This document shows positions 24,113 through 39,600 of a stretch of DNA of 64,000 nucleotides, one piece after another. The notes beneath the pieces were generated by a model. The model made no database searches and had not been told where the DNA came from. It worked only from the letters and a program-made list of their open reading frames with translations. The DNA is taken from assembly GCA_036346205.1 (NCBI GenBank), contig JARFJB010001987.1:4710501-4774500 (forward strand). Reading direction: 5' to 3'. Within the stretch, counting starts at the first letter, position 1; every line of letters starts with the position of its first letter. This DNA is from Vesta saturnalis (Eukaryota > Arthropoda > Insecta > Coleoptera > Lampyridae). The translations under genes and the position numbers were made by a program.

Positions 24113-27100
24113 GTAATTTCACTGTGTTTTTTGCGTATGTGTAATTTAACCTGCCCTTTACTTTTACCATTTTATTGATCATATTTCGTAAAGTAGTCGA
24201 TTTTATAATTTAATTCGCACCCACATAAACTGTATGCACCCTGCCATATTCATGAACTGGCCTTTTTCTTTTTGATATTTGTTTGATTTTGATTACTAAA
24301 CTGAATTATTACTTTTTAAACTGGTTGGTTTTTCGTGATAATTTCTACCGGTCCGTAATAAAAGAGCATATCACAAAGCTTTGTTAATTAAAATTTTAGT
24401 TTATTTTGTTTTTATTGTTCTTATATGGTGCAACACTAACATATCGTATTATATCATGTAATTAAAATAACATAACGTAGAGTTATCCTTAGATCGTCAG
24501 AATTTCAATGATATGTGTATTATTAAGTATTAGTAAGTTCAATATTTTGCTTTTTAATATTTTTTAAGAATTGCATTATTAAGTGTAGATTAAATGTTAC
24601 AGTTCTAATTACTTTATAATCTTTGAATAATTAAGAGTAACTTCACATTACTAATTTACGGATAGAGTACGTTAGGATACCACAACACCAAACGCAAAGC
24701 GGATATTAATGGTTATAGTATAAAAATAATGGAAATCAACATAATTACAAGCTAGTTGTACACAAAGTTAAATGTTAAGCAGAAAAATATACAATTATTG
24801 AGAATAGACGTACCAAGTGCTTAGTGATAATAACCACTTTTAATGTTAGTAACCCCCCATTGGGGTACAGTTAGAACTGGCAATAGTATAAGGTCATAAA
24901 ACATTAACGTATTGTGCTAACATCCGATTATTGTTACGAGTATGTCAATGAAACCACGTTTTAAATGTTGCAGAGAACGTCGCCTCTCAATTGTAACAAA
25001 CAATCACGGAATGTTTGTTTACTAACCATACATAAACGGATTATTTTTATATAAATGTAAACGTAAGTTAGTTGTTGTTGCCTCTTTCAGTATAAAGAAA
25101 GGATTTAAATAAATTAAGTACCACACAAATAAAGTTTCTTTCAAACTGAATTTTGGTCCTACACATATACGATCACAATTTTTACAATTAATTTTACAAA
25201 TACCCGATATTTGTTAGCACAATTACAAAAGTGATAATTGCGTTATCAGGCAAAGATGAATATTGTAATATTGCAAGTTTCGAATTAATTAATCGCATAC
25301 CACTTTATATATTTCTAAAATCGTAAATATTAGAAAAGATTTCCTTTGTAAATAAGTAATTTGTATTTCAGTAAAATAGTCGTATCTTAAAATGAAAAAA
25401 AATCTAAAGTTAGAACTTCTCGTAATAATTTTTATGGCAAAAAAGGAAATATAACTATCTTGATATCGCTATTCGATATCACCGTTCCTTTAGTAACTTT
25501 TGACAAACGGAAATGTATTGAAGGGGAGGAAAAGATGTGAAATACTTTATAAGATTGAACTTCCAGTAGTAATATTCGTAACAACGCGTGACATAACAGA
25601 CACAAAGGTTAGTGTATTTATAAAATTCGCTGTCTTAAATACTTTAAAATCTACACTCATCATTGTAAAATAGCCTTTGTAATTTACGAACAAGTGTATA
25701 ATTATCATAGAATTGGAAATTGTTGAGAAAATGTAACTTTGCAATTTAAAGTGAGTTTTTTAAACAAATTCGCATAATATTCCTCAACACTGTTATATAA
25801 AAAACAGTACCGATATTCTTATTTTACAATAACATTTTATTATGCATCATGACACACTTTTGCAACATTATTACTGTTTCATACACCCGCACCTCTATTG
25901 TAACGTGTCTTTTGTGTAATGGGAGTGAATTACAGATATATATGAACTAAATCCTAGATTTTGTAACTCCTTTGTAACAACAATGGAATGTGGCCTTAAA
26001 CGAAAAATTATTGCATTTCTAAAACAATTTTTAACATTTTTTTTTCTTTATGACAAAATGCTCTATTGTCGACATTGAACACCAACGTGAAGATTTTACA
26101 TTATTTAAATAAATTAATATTCCTCCTTGATTTGTTTATGTTATGGTACATTGTTAATAGGTTGCTTAGATCATCGATAAAATGACATTTTAATTATTCG
26201 TTAAATGCACAATAATTTTTCCAAATAATAAAAAAATTCGTTTCTGATATCATTCAAATCGAAAGTATAATTTCACTTCTATTCGACATGCTCATGTAAT
26301 TGGGTTAATTTATAGTAAATAGTGACGAAGCCTAGAATTATGAGTTCATTTTAATAAACCATTCAGTCAACATGTCTTAGATATTATAATGTCAAACCCG
26401 TGTCATTTTGTCGAAAAGTTAAAAGAATCTTCATCGATTTCTATACTAATACTCGCTTTAACATCAATCTTTTTTAGATTCAAGGATTTTTACTTCTTTT
26501 GGACAACTTTTTTATACGTACACACAATGTAATCTCTCGCCTACGTTTTGTAAGAATCCTGGTTTTGACAAATCCTTGAGAATTGTAAGTCCTCTTCATT
26601 TTTACAAATAACTTGTGATAATTTCGATTGCTGCAGTTTTACCTGTCTGAAATAAATTGCATTTTTCCGATTTTCGGACAACGGAAGTTTATTTATTATT
26701 ATGTTATTTATACTTGCAAAATAAATAAATAAAAACATTTATAATGTATCTCCGAAAGAAAGTATGCCCACTGTTAACATTTTTACACCTGTGTAAGTTT
26801 GCAACATCTCGATTTTACGCTGTTTTTCATGAAATAGTGAATTTATTAAAATTATAAATAAATCTTCTATTGGTCATAGACTGTACAATATTTAGTAAAG
26901 TTGAATAAATACCAATAACTGCAAATCAAAGATGGGCATGGTGAAGTTATTTTGCATACAATTTTTAAACACCAATGTCTTGCAAAACCAAAATAGATGC
27001 AAACTCGCATTTTACAAATTCGGTTGAACATGATAATAATAAAAGGTATTTTTTGTTATGGTTTTGATATGAGTATGTGAATTAATACAGTTTCGCATTA

Positions 27101-28165
27101 AAAACTGTATAAAAAAAATTTATTTAAACCTGAATGACCTTTAAAACAGTGTATATAGAGTTCGCTATAAAGTTAAGAGTGCTTTTTGTGTAAACAAAAG
27201 TTATTTAACGAACTTTTTTATATTTTAGTTATTAGCCCATAAGAAACTGTCATTAAGAAAACGTATCTAACATTTAATTATCTTTGATAAAGATAAATTA
27301 ATTAATAAAATAATCGATAATTAATAAAATCTACAATAAAGTTAACAGTTTTCGAAATACTCACAAAATATACCTTATCGCCATCCATAAAGTACCCTTA
27401 TTTGTAAATTTATAAACAATCACAGTTATTACCATCACTAGGAAATAATAACATATTTAGAAAGTAATTTAAGTGTCAAAAAAATTTATGAAATACGAAA
27501 ACACAATAACTTTGAAAATGAACACCCTCTAACGGACGAAGGCTAACACTGAATAATGTATAATTTGTCTTTAAATGAAGGTAATTCTGAATTTAAATTA
27601 CTCAAATTCTACTTCTGATGACGATCACAAACGAATAAAGTAGGATTTCACAGACGACGAAATATCTAAGCACACACACTTTGAGCACACATATTATTTA
27701 AATGAAATAGAAGCTATAAAATTCTACAAATTCTTCAACAATAATATTGAGCACGTTCGGTGTGTAACTTAGAAAATGTAAGTAAGAAGGGAAAAATTGC
27801 AATGAAGTTGTTACAATCCCTTTCTTGGGTCAAAACAGGTGTGGCCCACAAAAAATGACCTTCGTATGGACCAATAGAATTACTGGAAAATATGTCATTT
27901 ATTATCAGTCAAAACAATAACCTGGTAACCAAGAATTTAATAAAACATACCCTTAAGTAATAGCAAACAGGTTTAAAAATATGCATTAAATGTGCGCACT
28001 TTTGCCACATATCTTGATCGAGAATTACAAAATTATAACTTTTTTCAAACATAAAGAAATAATATTCTAAATAATTTGATAAACCAACTGAATGTAAATT
28101 TACATTAAAGTCAGTTACGTAATTTAGAGTTATCCTAGGTACAGATACAAAAACACACAAATAAA
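24113..28165. other. long AT-rich region without supported gene
   Basis: No frame longer than about 65 codons and no recognisable domain. A short acidic frame near 27600-27760 (reading TDDEISKHTHFEHTYY) has an in-frame stop and no match I know. Confidence 0.5.
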
Positions 28166-28865
<700 letters not shown>

Positions 28866-29122
28866 CACCAACACCTGCACTCATAATCACACCCACAGTG
28901 TCACACTCACACATTCATTCACACACTCACACACCCACACAGTCATACACTCATACACTTACACACTCACACACTCACACGCTGACACACACACACTCAC
29001 ACACTCACACACTCACACACTCACACATTCACACACTCACACTCGCACAGTCACACACTCACACACACACACACTCACACACTCACACACACCACACACA
29101 CTCACACTCACACACTCACACA

Positions 29123-29184
<62 letters not shown>

Positions 29185-30482
29185 CACACACACACACACA
29201 CTCACACACCACACACCACACACACACTCACACACACTCACACACACACACACTACACCACACACTCACACACACACACACACACCACACACACACACAC
29301 ACACTCACACACCACACACACTCACACACTCACACACCACACACACCACACTCACACATCACACACCACACACTCACACACCACACACACACACACTCAC
29401 ACCACACACACACACACACTCACACACACACACACCACACACACACACACACACACACTCACACACCACACTCACACACACACACACTCACACACCACAC
29501 ACTACACTCACACACACACACCACACACCTCACACACCACACACTCACACACTCACATCACCACACACTACACCACACATCACACACTCACACACTCACA
29601 CACTCACACACACACACTCCACACACTCACACACTCCACACACACCATCACACACATCACACACCACACACACACTCACACACCACCACACTCACACACA
29701 CAACTCACACACTCACAACCACTCACACACACTCACACACACACTCACACACTCACACACTCACACACTCACACACTCACACACCACCACACACACACAC
29801 TCACACACACACTCACACTCATACACACACTCACACACTCACACACTCACACCACTCCACCACACTCACACACTCACCACTCACACACTCACACACTATC
29901 ACTCACACCACACACCACACACACACTCACACACTCACACACTCACACATCACACATCACACACACACACCACACCACTCACACACTACACACACTCACA
30001 CACTCACACTCACACCACACTCACACACTCACACTCACACCACACACTCACACACTCACACTCACACTCACACACCTCCACACACACACACACACTCACA
30101 CACACTCACACACTCACACACACACCACACACACACTCACACTCACACACACATCATCACACCACACACTCACACACCACACTCACACACTCACACACCA
30201 CACACTCACACACACTCACACACACACTACACACTCACACACTCCACACTCACACACTCCACACTCACACACTCACACACACTCACACTCACACACACAC
30301 TCACACACTCACACACTCACACACTCACACCACCACACACTCACACATCACACACAAACACATCACATCACAACTCACACACTCACACACTCACACACTC
30401 ACACACTCACACACTCACACTCCACACTCACACACTCAACATTCACACACTCACACACACTCACACTCACACACTCACACAC

Positions 30483-30526
<44 letters not shown>

Positions 30527-31074
30527 ACTCACACACTCACACACTCACACTCACACACTCACACACACTCCACACACACACTCACACACCTCACACACTC
30601 ACATCACACACTCACCATTCACACACTCACACATCACACACCCACACACTCACACACTCACACATCACCACTCACACACACTCACACACTCACACACACA
30701 CTCACACACTCACACACTCACACACTCACACTCACACACTCACACACTCACACTCTCAAACACTCACACACCACACACTCACACACTCACACACTCACAC
30801 ACTCACACACACTCACACACTCCACACACTCACACTCCACACACTCACACACACACTCCACACACCTCACACTCACACACTCACACACTCACACACTCAC
30901 ACACCACACACTCACACCCACACTCACACTCACACACTCACACACCACACTCACACACTCACACACTCACACACTCACCACACTCACACACTCACACACT
31001 CACACACCTCACACCACTCACACACTCACACACTCACACACTCACACACTCACACACTCACACACTCACACACT

Positions 31075-31132
<58 letters not shown>
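28866..31132. repeat. 2.2-kb CACACTCA minisatellite array
   Basis: Array built of 8-bp ACACACTC units mixed with plain CA runs, (CA)n at both the early (about 29135) and final (31085-31133) parts. The composition is strictly C+A with T only, so one + frame stays open for 755 codons as His/Thr/Ser repeats; I reject it as a gene. Unit order is irregular, unlike a CRISPR or a satellite with fixed spacers. Confidence 0.96.
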
Positions 31133-31135
<3 letters not shown>

Positions 31136-31136
<1 letters not shown>

Positions 31137-34100
31137 TCTTAATGTATTTTTTTCCGATTAGATGAGTTTACCACCTTTTCGAGGAACAAAACGAAAACGT
31201 AGGTATTTTGTATCTAGTTTTTGTCTTAAGCATTATTGATCCTTAGTAAATGGTTGCCATCATAGGCATATACTACGCTAAAAAGAATAAAGTTCTAATC
31301 ATTGAAAGCTGAGTACCTCAAGCGTCTTCCGAAAATTGAATATTTTTTTCAAAAATAGATTACTTAGATTCCTTCGGTTTGTAGCCATTATTATTAGTAT
31401 TTTATTAAATACACTTTGAACGTTCGCAAACAATGCTTTTGAATATTGCGGACTAAGTGTAGACGCTCGGGGGTCCTTGCATTTTTAGTGAAAATTTCCT
31501 TCGTAATCACCTTCATTTGAATATATTTTTTTTATATTTTGCTATTTGCACCTGTGTTTAAGGGAAAGGACGATTTATTATTTTATTTAGAAAATAACAA
31601 TACCAACAGTTTAAGTTTTCTTATTTTATTTGTATCTTCGATGAATCCATTTTAAGTTGTTCTATAAACTCATGACATGTTATCAAGTTTTGCTTTAAAT
31701 TTACCTATCAATTCTTAAGCAGAGAGAGTTTCATGCCGGGCACTCGATATTTGTAATAAAAGCTTGCAAACTCAATTTGTCAATTATTTTAATCAAGATG
31801 ATCACTTTCCACCAAAGCTAAAGATAAACGTTACAATTTAGCATTCAAGTGACCTTTTGATTACATATCGCTGATTAAACAATTAATTATAAATTAAAAA
31901 CAATTAAACGCTACAATATTGCACCTAAATGAGTGCGGTTGTTTAGGCTAAGAAAACTGAACTACTTCAATGTGGCGTGCCGTGGAACTTTGTAACTTTC
32001 AGAATTAGCTCATTACTTTAAACAATCAACCATTACAATTTTTTGCCTAAAATGAGATGATTACTTACTTAAAATTAAATAATATTGTTTTTAGTCATAA
32101 ATTCAAAACAATGCGTAACAAATTCAATTATATTTCTTTGTTCTTGAATGGATTTTTGAATTGTTTAATGCAAGCCTGCATTATATCAATATACTTTTTA
32201 AAAATTGATACCGTATGCTCAAAACTAAATACTAAACCAGGAAAATCCAAAAACAAGCTTTTTGAGTGAACTGTTCAGTGTATGTATTAAGCACTACGAA
32301 CTTAGTCCCATACGTTAGAGCGGACTGAGTTAAACGGAGAAATCATGTATAGACTAAAAATGATTAATTTTAAGTTCATTATAATGTGATGTTACCAAGA
32401 ATTGGCAGAAATGTAATGAAAATGTTTTAAAAAACAAAATGACGTGGTATATGTGTCTTTAGATTGTTGCTGTTATAAAAGGTATCGATCATTTCAGTAA
32501 GAAACGTGTACCTAAATTTATATTATATTTGTTAATTAATAACTAAATTAATGAGTATTAACACAATTTTAATGATAAACGTAAACACCCATTCATAACT
32601 CAACACTAGCTACTAGTAGCACTTCAAGCAGATCTTGACTATTGAGCGGAAGTGGATTTATAATTTATTACTCCTAGTATATTTTGATACTTTCCATAAA
32701 CAAAATTAATTATTTATTATTTCTATTAATTGTCCCCTAGATCATTGGCCTTAAAATGACTGTAAAAATTTAAAGCTTTTGTGAATATTTAAAACAATAT
32801 TAGATCATTTCAAAGAAAAAATGATCGTGTAAGAATTACGTTACCATGTATACATATACACAGAGTTGTAATCATATGGTGCGTAATTTAAAATTACACA
32901 TTTACACTTTAATTGACGTTTAGATTCCATTTTTATTTTCACATTAAAAATATTAGCTCACTTTATGGGTAAATTTTTTTAATTGATCGTTATTGAAGAA
33001 ACATGCATCAAATTTTTTCCATAATCAAGCGAAAATGAAAATTCAATTTTTTGTTTTTTTTTAAGAATTTGGATAGAAAAGCGATACATTAAATAAAGAA
33101 ATTAAATTTCATTCCAGTTTAGAGATTTAAATGAAATTAATGCAAACTACAACATTAATAGGATTCATTATTATATGTTTAGAATAAGTTTAGAAACTTA
33201 GTATCACACGTGCAAAAGAAAAAATTGAAAAATCATGACTTAGAAGCATTGCCTTGTTAGAATTACAGATTCAAAGGCAATTAAGAATTCCATGGTGAAA
33301 GTGAAAACGCCAAACATTATGGTGTCATTATTGCTCAACAGAATTTAAAAAAAACAGTGCAATTTAAAACGTAATATAAAATTTGTATTTGAAGGTTATT
33401 ATCCGTATTATTACTGTTATTATTAATAATATATTACAACATTGCTTTTCTTTTTTTTTGAACAATTACTGCATTTGTAATTAAGCTTATTAAAATTTCA
33501 GGTGTATTAAAAATATAAATAACAAGCATTCAGCTAATTTTTAAAAATACAGATTGCATAAGCATTAAAAATTGATTTATACTCAATAAATAAAATATGA
33601 GTAACTTATAAATTTTTGTACGAAAAAAATTAATTATAAATTAATATTAGTTTTCGTTTTTATCTTATTTTTTACACGTTTTACTAAATTTTAATTGAAG
33701 TTTAAATATCCGGATAAAAAATTGAATTACAGCGTTAAATGTTCAAAAATGTATGTAAAACATAATTATACTTGTCTTTTATAATTTATAACTAAAATTA
33801 TTACATTATTGTATCTCATAAAATTAAATTTTTTAGAGTGACAATCATTTATAATTACTTAATTTTGATTAATCGAGCGAAAACATGTGGTTTATTAGGA
33901 ATAGTGAAAACACGCTGTGTAAACAATTAAAAATTAAAAATTAATTTTAAACTTACTTTATATGCAAGAATTTTGGATACAACTTATCTTTGAGCAAGAT
34001 ATAATTAATTATATCGGTGCAGAAATCTATTTTTATTCAAATATTATAAAAATAGTTAATAGTATTTTACATTATTAGCATGGTAAATAGGTTTTTACTG

Positions 34101-35360
34101 CCGAGCCGTTACCTTGCGTATTATGTAATATATTTTATTTGTTATTCATTCATAAATTATATTCAAAATGTGAATTTTTTTGACGTGAGTCACAATAGGG
34201 GTTGTCGCAAGACGAATGGGCGCCTCAAGGTGTTTCTAATACCAAGGTTCACAGATCGTCCAAACAACAAAAACTCGCTTACCTTTATTGTATTTACAAG
34301 TGGATCCGTGGATCATCAGTTGGTACGATAATTCCTAAAAAAAAACTTCAAAACAATATTTGTACGTGCTAGCAAAACGATGCCATGCTACGAAGACAAC
34401 CGCTGATCGTTCAGCGATCTGATTACTTTATAATGACGTCACGTTACACTTTAAAATATATAACCAATTGAAATTATATCAACCAACTCAAAAAACTAAA
34501 GCTTATTAACAAATTTTTCCTTTGATAGTAATACTAAAAGTCGTGGTGTAGTATCACTGAATAATTATGTAAAACATCGATGTCAAATAAATTACTCACA
34601 AAATTGAAAGGTAAACATGTTATCTCATCTTTTAAAAGATCATTCAAACGTAGATAATATCGCCGTAGAAAGAAATTGGGGTTACAGCTTATTATTCACT
34701 CTAAAGAAAACACTTCCAGTTCAATAACCTAGATACATATATTATAACCAAACAAACATAAATGCTCAATGTAATAATACAAACGCTACACAAACATCTT
34801 CGTTAACTCTGTAAAATTCTATTATTTAAATAGCTCAATTTCCACAAAATAATCATCTATTGTAACTTAACGTCAAAACACTACAAATGATTATAGAGAA
34901 CGTTGAATATTCAAATTCAACACTTTTGCAATACGAAATAGCGGTTAGCGGATACATATACTTCACAACTTATTAACCTCCTAGGGATTTCCACTAAAAT
35001 TTAACAAAGGCATATTCATTCGTTCAATAGATACATTACAAAAAAACACACCTTGTTTGGAATGTCAATAATACACAAGATAAATGTACGGAAGTGCTTA
35101 CATTATACTTCTGATCAAGCCTGCACAACAATTGGCTTCTCTAATTTCTCCGCTTTTTTTTACAGCAGACGGTGCAACGCGGGAGGATGGCCTCTTGTAG
35201 ATGTTTCAATGGCGATATCCGCCGTCGAAACCACTCTCGGAAGCTCTTCAATGGGCAAATGTCATGAATTTATGAAAGTTAATTACACTCGAGCACACTG
35301 TTTGACTTCTATTTTATTTGCTATATGGTGCGCGAATTATTTATATTTACACTTCGCTCG
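31136..35360. other. AT-rich region without supported gene
   Basis: Frames up to 113 codons (35053-35394 +) lack recognisable domains. A CRE-like TGACGTCA at about 34434 and a CGCTGA/TCAGCG hairpin at 34402-34417 lie in a slightly GC-richer patch (34190-34450). These could mark a promoter, but nothing downstream is recognised. Confidence 0.4.
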
Positions 35361-35640
35361 TTATCCTCTAGCTAATTATGTACAATTCTCCTGAACGTAA
35401 ATTATACTTACACAAAACTTTTCATTTACAGCGATATATTGTTTGTTGAGCCAGCCGTGAACCTAACGGTACCCCGAGTTCGTGAATTTTGCGATCTTTT
35501 ATCCTCTAGCTAATTATGTACAATTCTCCTGAACGTAAATTAGTTACACAAAACTTTTCATTTACAGCGATATATTGTTTGTTATCTAACCTACTACCCT
35601 CGGTTCGTGAATGTTGCGATCTTACGTCACTCAGCGCATA
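35361..35640 (+). repeat. 138-bp tandem duplication
   Basis: TTATCCTCTAGCTAATTATG begins at 35361 and again at 35499; each is followed by the same CTCCTGAACGTAAATTA, CAAAACTTTTCATTTACAGC and CGATATATTGTTTGTT landmarks, and ends with a GTTCGTGAAT.TTGCGATC block. The two units are close to identical in the first 100 bp. Confidence 0.85.
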
Positions 35641-36604
35641 CAGAACGAAAGTGACACTAATGTTCTAACACTACCCTCTTTCAAGGATGCTTCAACTACG
35701 TCACTCAGAACAAACGATATCTAACCGCGATGGCCGAATCTACCTCAATATCCCCTAAAGGGTTGATAGGGAAACTTCCCTTAACGAAAGTTCGTTCATC
35801 ACGGTATGGCATGCAAATTTACTACCTCAAACGCTAAACGCTTCTAAATTCACTGGCCACTCTGACTCTGACTCGTTTCGTCCTCGCCATTTTCAATTCA
35901 ATCCCCTTTATCACTCAATTAGCCAATTATACAACCTCATTATTACTTTAAATTATCAATATCATTGTAACAAGGTCTTATTCGTTAACTAAACCCTTTC
36001 GATAATGAACCTTAAAGTTACGTATCAAAAATCCAAACTCTTTGTTTGCCAACTAAAAAATTCTGTAATTTTCCGTGACTTACCGTTGCCGTATGCTTTT
36101 AAAACTGTCAACTCTGCAAATAATTTTAATACAAAGTAACCATTTTTTTTTTCAATGACGCAACTCTTATTTCCACTAACCACAATTAATGATTAAACAC
36201 AAGCAATAGGACTGACTAATATTTACAAAAGAAAATATTAATAATGGGGAAATGAGACATAATTAAAAAAACTTCAATTTATTAATGCAACCAAACCGCA
36301 AGAGTCTGTATCATATACGGAATTGGGAATCTACACCTTCATTTGTAATAAAAAAAACCCAAACATCCTCAAATAATAAAAAAAAGATGTTATTAACCTA
36401 AGTTTCCGGAACTTACACTCTGACAGGTTCAATTTTAATGATCTATACTACATTCCTGATGTTGGACAATGTTCGATAAAACAACGGATATTCGGTAGGT
36501 TCTGAACACACGTGACATCTCGTTAGCTGTGGCTTGTCAAATTACAGTCATACGTATACATGCTATTAATGACAGTTGGCTTGTAAAATTTTTTACAATT
36601 TAGT
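35641..36604. other. no gene recognised
   Basis: Moderate base composition around 35640-35890 but no long frame or familiar motif. Confidence 0.4.
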
Positions 36605-37010
36605 AACTTGTAAAAGTGATTTTAAATAGCTTAAGTCTAGTTAGGTTAATGCATGTTTATCATGGAGTAACAAATAAAATATTTATTAATTACTCAATAT
36701 AAATATCTATAGATGATTAATTATCTCTGTACCGAAATCTATTTTTTAAACAAATATTATAAAAATAGAATCTTTATTAAATACACTTAAAGTACAGGTC
36801 ATTATAACAAATAAAAATAAAGCATAAATGATTAACCATATTTGTGCAGAAATTTATTTGTTATACAAATAGTTAAAGTACTTATGAATGGCTGAATATA
36901 CATACTCTTAACATTTAAGAAATAAAAATAAACTGTAGCTGATTAATTGTATCTGTGCAGAGATCTATTGATTTTTTACAAATTAGAGAAGATAGTACCT
37001 TGTTCACATT
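36605..37010 (+). repeat. ~130-bp tandem repeat, first block
   Basis: Begins with a leader AACTTGTAAAAGTGATTTTAA, then about three units with landmarks GATGATTAATTAT, TCTGTGCAGA, ATACAAATATTATA and TATTAATTACTC/GGCTGAATATA. The same leader opens the second block at 38333. Confidence 0.7.
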
Positions 37011-37225
37011 GTATTAGCAAAATAATGAGATAAGCACCGTTGTCAGAGTAATGATTTCAAAGGTAACGAGCCAAGTTAACTTTAATTAATATATTTGCAT
37101 TTTGAGTTACAAATAAAGTGTATACACCAAAAGTAACAGTTTACTCGCTCAGAAGGTATCCTTCTGTCCGTCTGTAAAACTCGTTTTACTTTGCTAGTAA
37201 TGTTACAAACAAATACACAGTACCA

Positions 37226-37330
37226 CAAAAAAAAAACACGTTCGGTGTTTTTAATTTTGTGTGTACGTGTATTTTGTTTGTTACAGAATCTTTCACAGTT
37301 CCAGTGTTGCAGTTTTTTCAAAACATGCTA
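37226..37330 (+). repeat. dispersed repeat, paired with 52920-53030
   Basis: Shares AACACGTT.GGTGTTTT, TGTATTTTGTTTGTTACAG and CACAGTTCCA.TGTT in the same order with 52926-53005. Function unknown. Confidence 0.65.
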
Positions 37331-37341
37331 GTAATGTTATA

Positions 37342-38312
37342 CAGAGTGGACCAAAAATCTGGAAACGCCCAATTATCTCGTAAATTGCTAGTCCGAATTG
37401 TACAAAATTTGGGATACGGAGATTCCAGATTTGACATTTGCAATGTTGCCAATGTTTCTCTGATATTAGTCACTTTGGTTTTTTGAATACGTCATCCTAT
37501 ATATGCAGTCATGATTGGAATCTCCTCTTCAATACGAGTTCAACCATATGTAAAACTTATGATTTTATGTAGTCTAGAAGATCTTAAATACATAAAACAG
37601 AAGTTTGGCAACGCCTAATTGTCTCAATAAATCTTTTAATAAAAACTATTTTCAACTACCTTAAAACGTAACATTTGTGAGTTGACCGTACCCTAATCGA
37701 TGGTAGAATGCGTGTACCAAATTTCTCCATGATTGTCTAGAAATTAAGCGAGATTCATAGATAATTCGTTGCCTGATTTCAATCCCAGAGATTTTTTTTA
37801 TTGGGGATACTTGAAAAATTCAGTTTACAAACCTAAACAGAAAGTCTTGCAGAGCTAAGGCAAAGGATTATCGATGAATATCGATTAATTTGTAAACAAC
37901 CATGAAGACTGGTAGACGCATTCTACCATCGTTTATGGTACTGTCAACTCACAAATGGAGCATATTTTGAACACTCAATTAAGTAATCATAATGTTAAAA
38001 ATGTTGTAATTTTTCAATTGTTACGGTTTAAAGTAGTGGAAAACAGTTTGTATTAAAAAATTATTAATTATTATTTAATATGTTAATCATAATGTTATAT
38101 GGTTGAACTCGTATTGAAGAGGAGATTCCAATAATGATGTATTTAAAAAGTCAAAGTGACTAATAATATCAGACAAACGGCAAATCTGGCAACATCGCAA
38201 ATATCAAATATGGAATATTCGTATCCCAAAATAGGCTTATCTAAAATTTTGTACAATTCGGACTAACAATTTACGAGATAATTGAGCGTTTCCAAACTTT
38301 TGGTCCACTCTG
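37342..38312. mobile_element. non-autonomous mariner-type MITE
   Basis: A 971-bp element flanked by TA (37340-37341 and 38313-38314). Ends read CAGAGTGGACCAAAA inward, with imperfect inverted arms of about 220 bp that include TTGTACAAAATTT and the palindromic partner blocks GGAATCTCCTCTTCAATACG. Inside is a second, nested inverted pair (GATGGTAGAATGCG near 37699 with its complement near 37918). No transposase frame. It lies in the 1.3 kb that separates the two blocks of the 130-bp array. Confidence 0.88.
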
Positions 38313-38332
38313 TATATTATTACGAGTTAAGA

Positions 38333-39600
38333 ACTTGTAAAAGTGACTTTAAATAGCTAAAGCTTAGTTAAGTTAATGAATGCTTACTATTGAGTAAAAA
38401 ATAAAATATTTATTAATGGCTGAATATAAATATTCTTAAAATACACACCCACTTAAAAAAATTAACTTTAGATGTTTGATTATATCTGAATATCTGAATA
38501 TCTATTAATGGTTGAATATTCTCAAAATACAGGCCCATTTAACAAACAAAAATAAAGTATAAATGATTAACCATATCTGTGCAGATATTTATTTTTATAC
38601 GAATGTTATAGAAATAGTTAAGCTATTTATGAATGGCTGAATATGAATACTCTTAAGATGCAAGCCCATTTAAGAAATAAAGGTGAACTATGAATGATGA
38701 TGAATGATGTGCAGAAGTGTATTTTGATACAAATATTATAGAAATAGATAAATTATTTATTACTTGCTGAATGTAAATACCCTTAAAATACAGGCCCATT
38801 TAAGAAATGATGATTAATTATATCTGTGCAGAAGTCTATGTTTTTATATAAGCATTATAAAAATAGTTAAAATATTTATTAATCGCTGAGTATAAATACC
38901 CTTAAATCACAGGCCCATTTAAGAAATATAAGTAAACCATAGATGATTACCTAATTATATCTATGCAGAAATCTATTTTTTATACAAATATCATAGAATA
39001 GAAATAGTTAAAATAGTTGCTAATGGCTGAACATAAATACTCTTAAAATACAGGCCCATTTAAAAAACAAAAATAAACTACAGATGATTAATTACATATG
39101 TGCAGGAATCTATTTTTTATACAAATATTATAGAAATAGATACATTATATATTACTGGCTGAATATAAATACCCTTAAAATACAGCCCATTTAAGAAATG
39201 AAAGTAAGCTACGGATGATTAATTATATCTGTGCATAAGCCCATGTTTTATACAAGTATTATAAAAATAGTTAAAATATTTATAATCGCTGAGTACAAGC
39301 ACCCTTAAAATACAGGCCCATTTAAGAAATTTAAGTAAACTATAGATTATTACCTAATAATATCTATGCAGAAATCTATTCTTAATACAAATATGATAGA
39401 AGTAGTTAAAATAGTTGCTAATGGCTGAATATAAATCCTCTTAAAATACAGGCCCATTTAAAAAATAAAAATAAACTATAGATGATTAATTACATCTGAG
39501 CAGAAATCTATTTTTTATACAAATATTTTAGAAGTAGTTAAAATATTTATTAATGCTTGAATATAAATACAGGCCCATTTATGAAATAAAAATAAAAATG
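38333..39600 (+). repeat. ~130-bp tandem repeat, second block
   Basis: After the leader shared with 36605, about nine units marked by AGGCCCATTT near 38531, 38663, 38792, 38911, 39052, 39183, 39314, 39449 and 39571. Spacing runs 119-141 bp, mostly near 131. AT-rich, no coding content. Confidence 0.85.

Noticed and set aside
27600..27760. Acidic frame suggestive of a piggyBac N-terminus
   Set aside because: Interrupted by a stop, short, and with no DDE region nearby.
28866..31132. CRISPR-like array
   Set aside because: No fixed-length spacers, unit is 8 bp, and the context is eukaryotic.
28898..31165. 755-codon open frame of His, Thr and Ser
   Set aside because: It is a pure product of the CACACTCA array: no stop codon can arise in that frame, and there is no promoter, domain or non-repeat sequence.
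35053..35394. 113-codon + strand frame
   Set aside because: No recognisable domain, and its end overlaps the tandem duplication at 35361.
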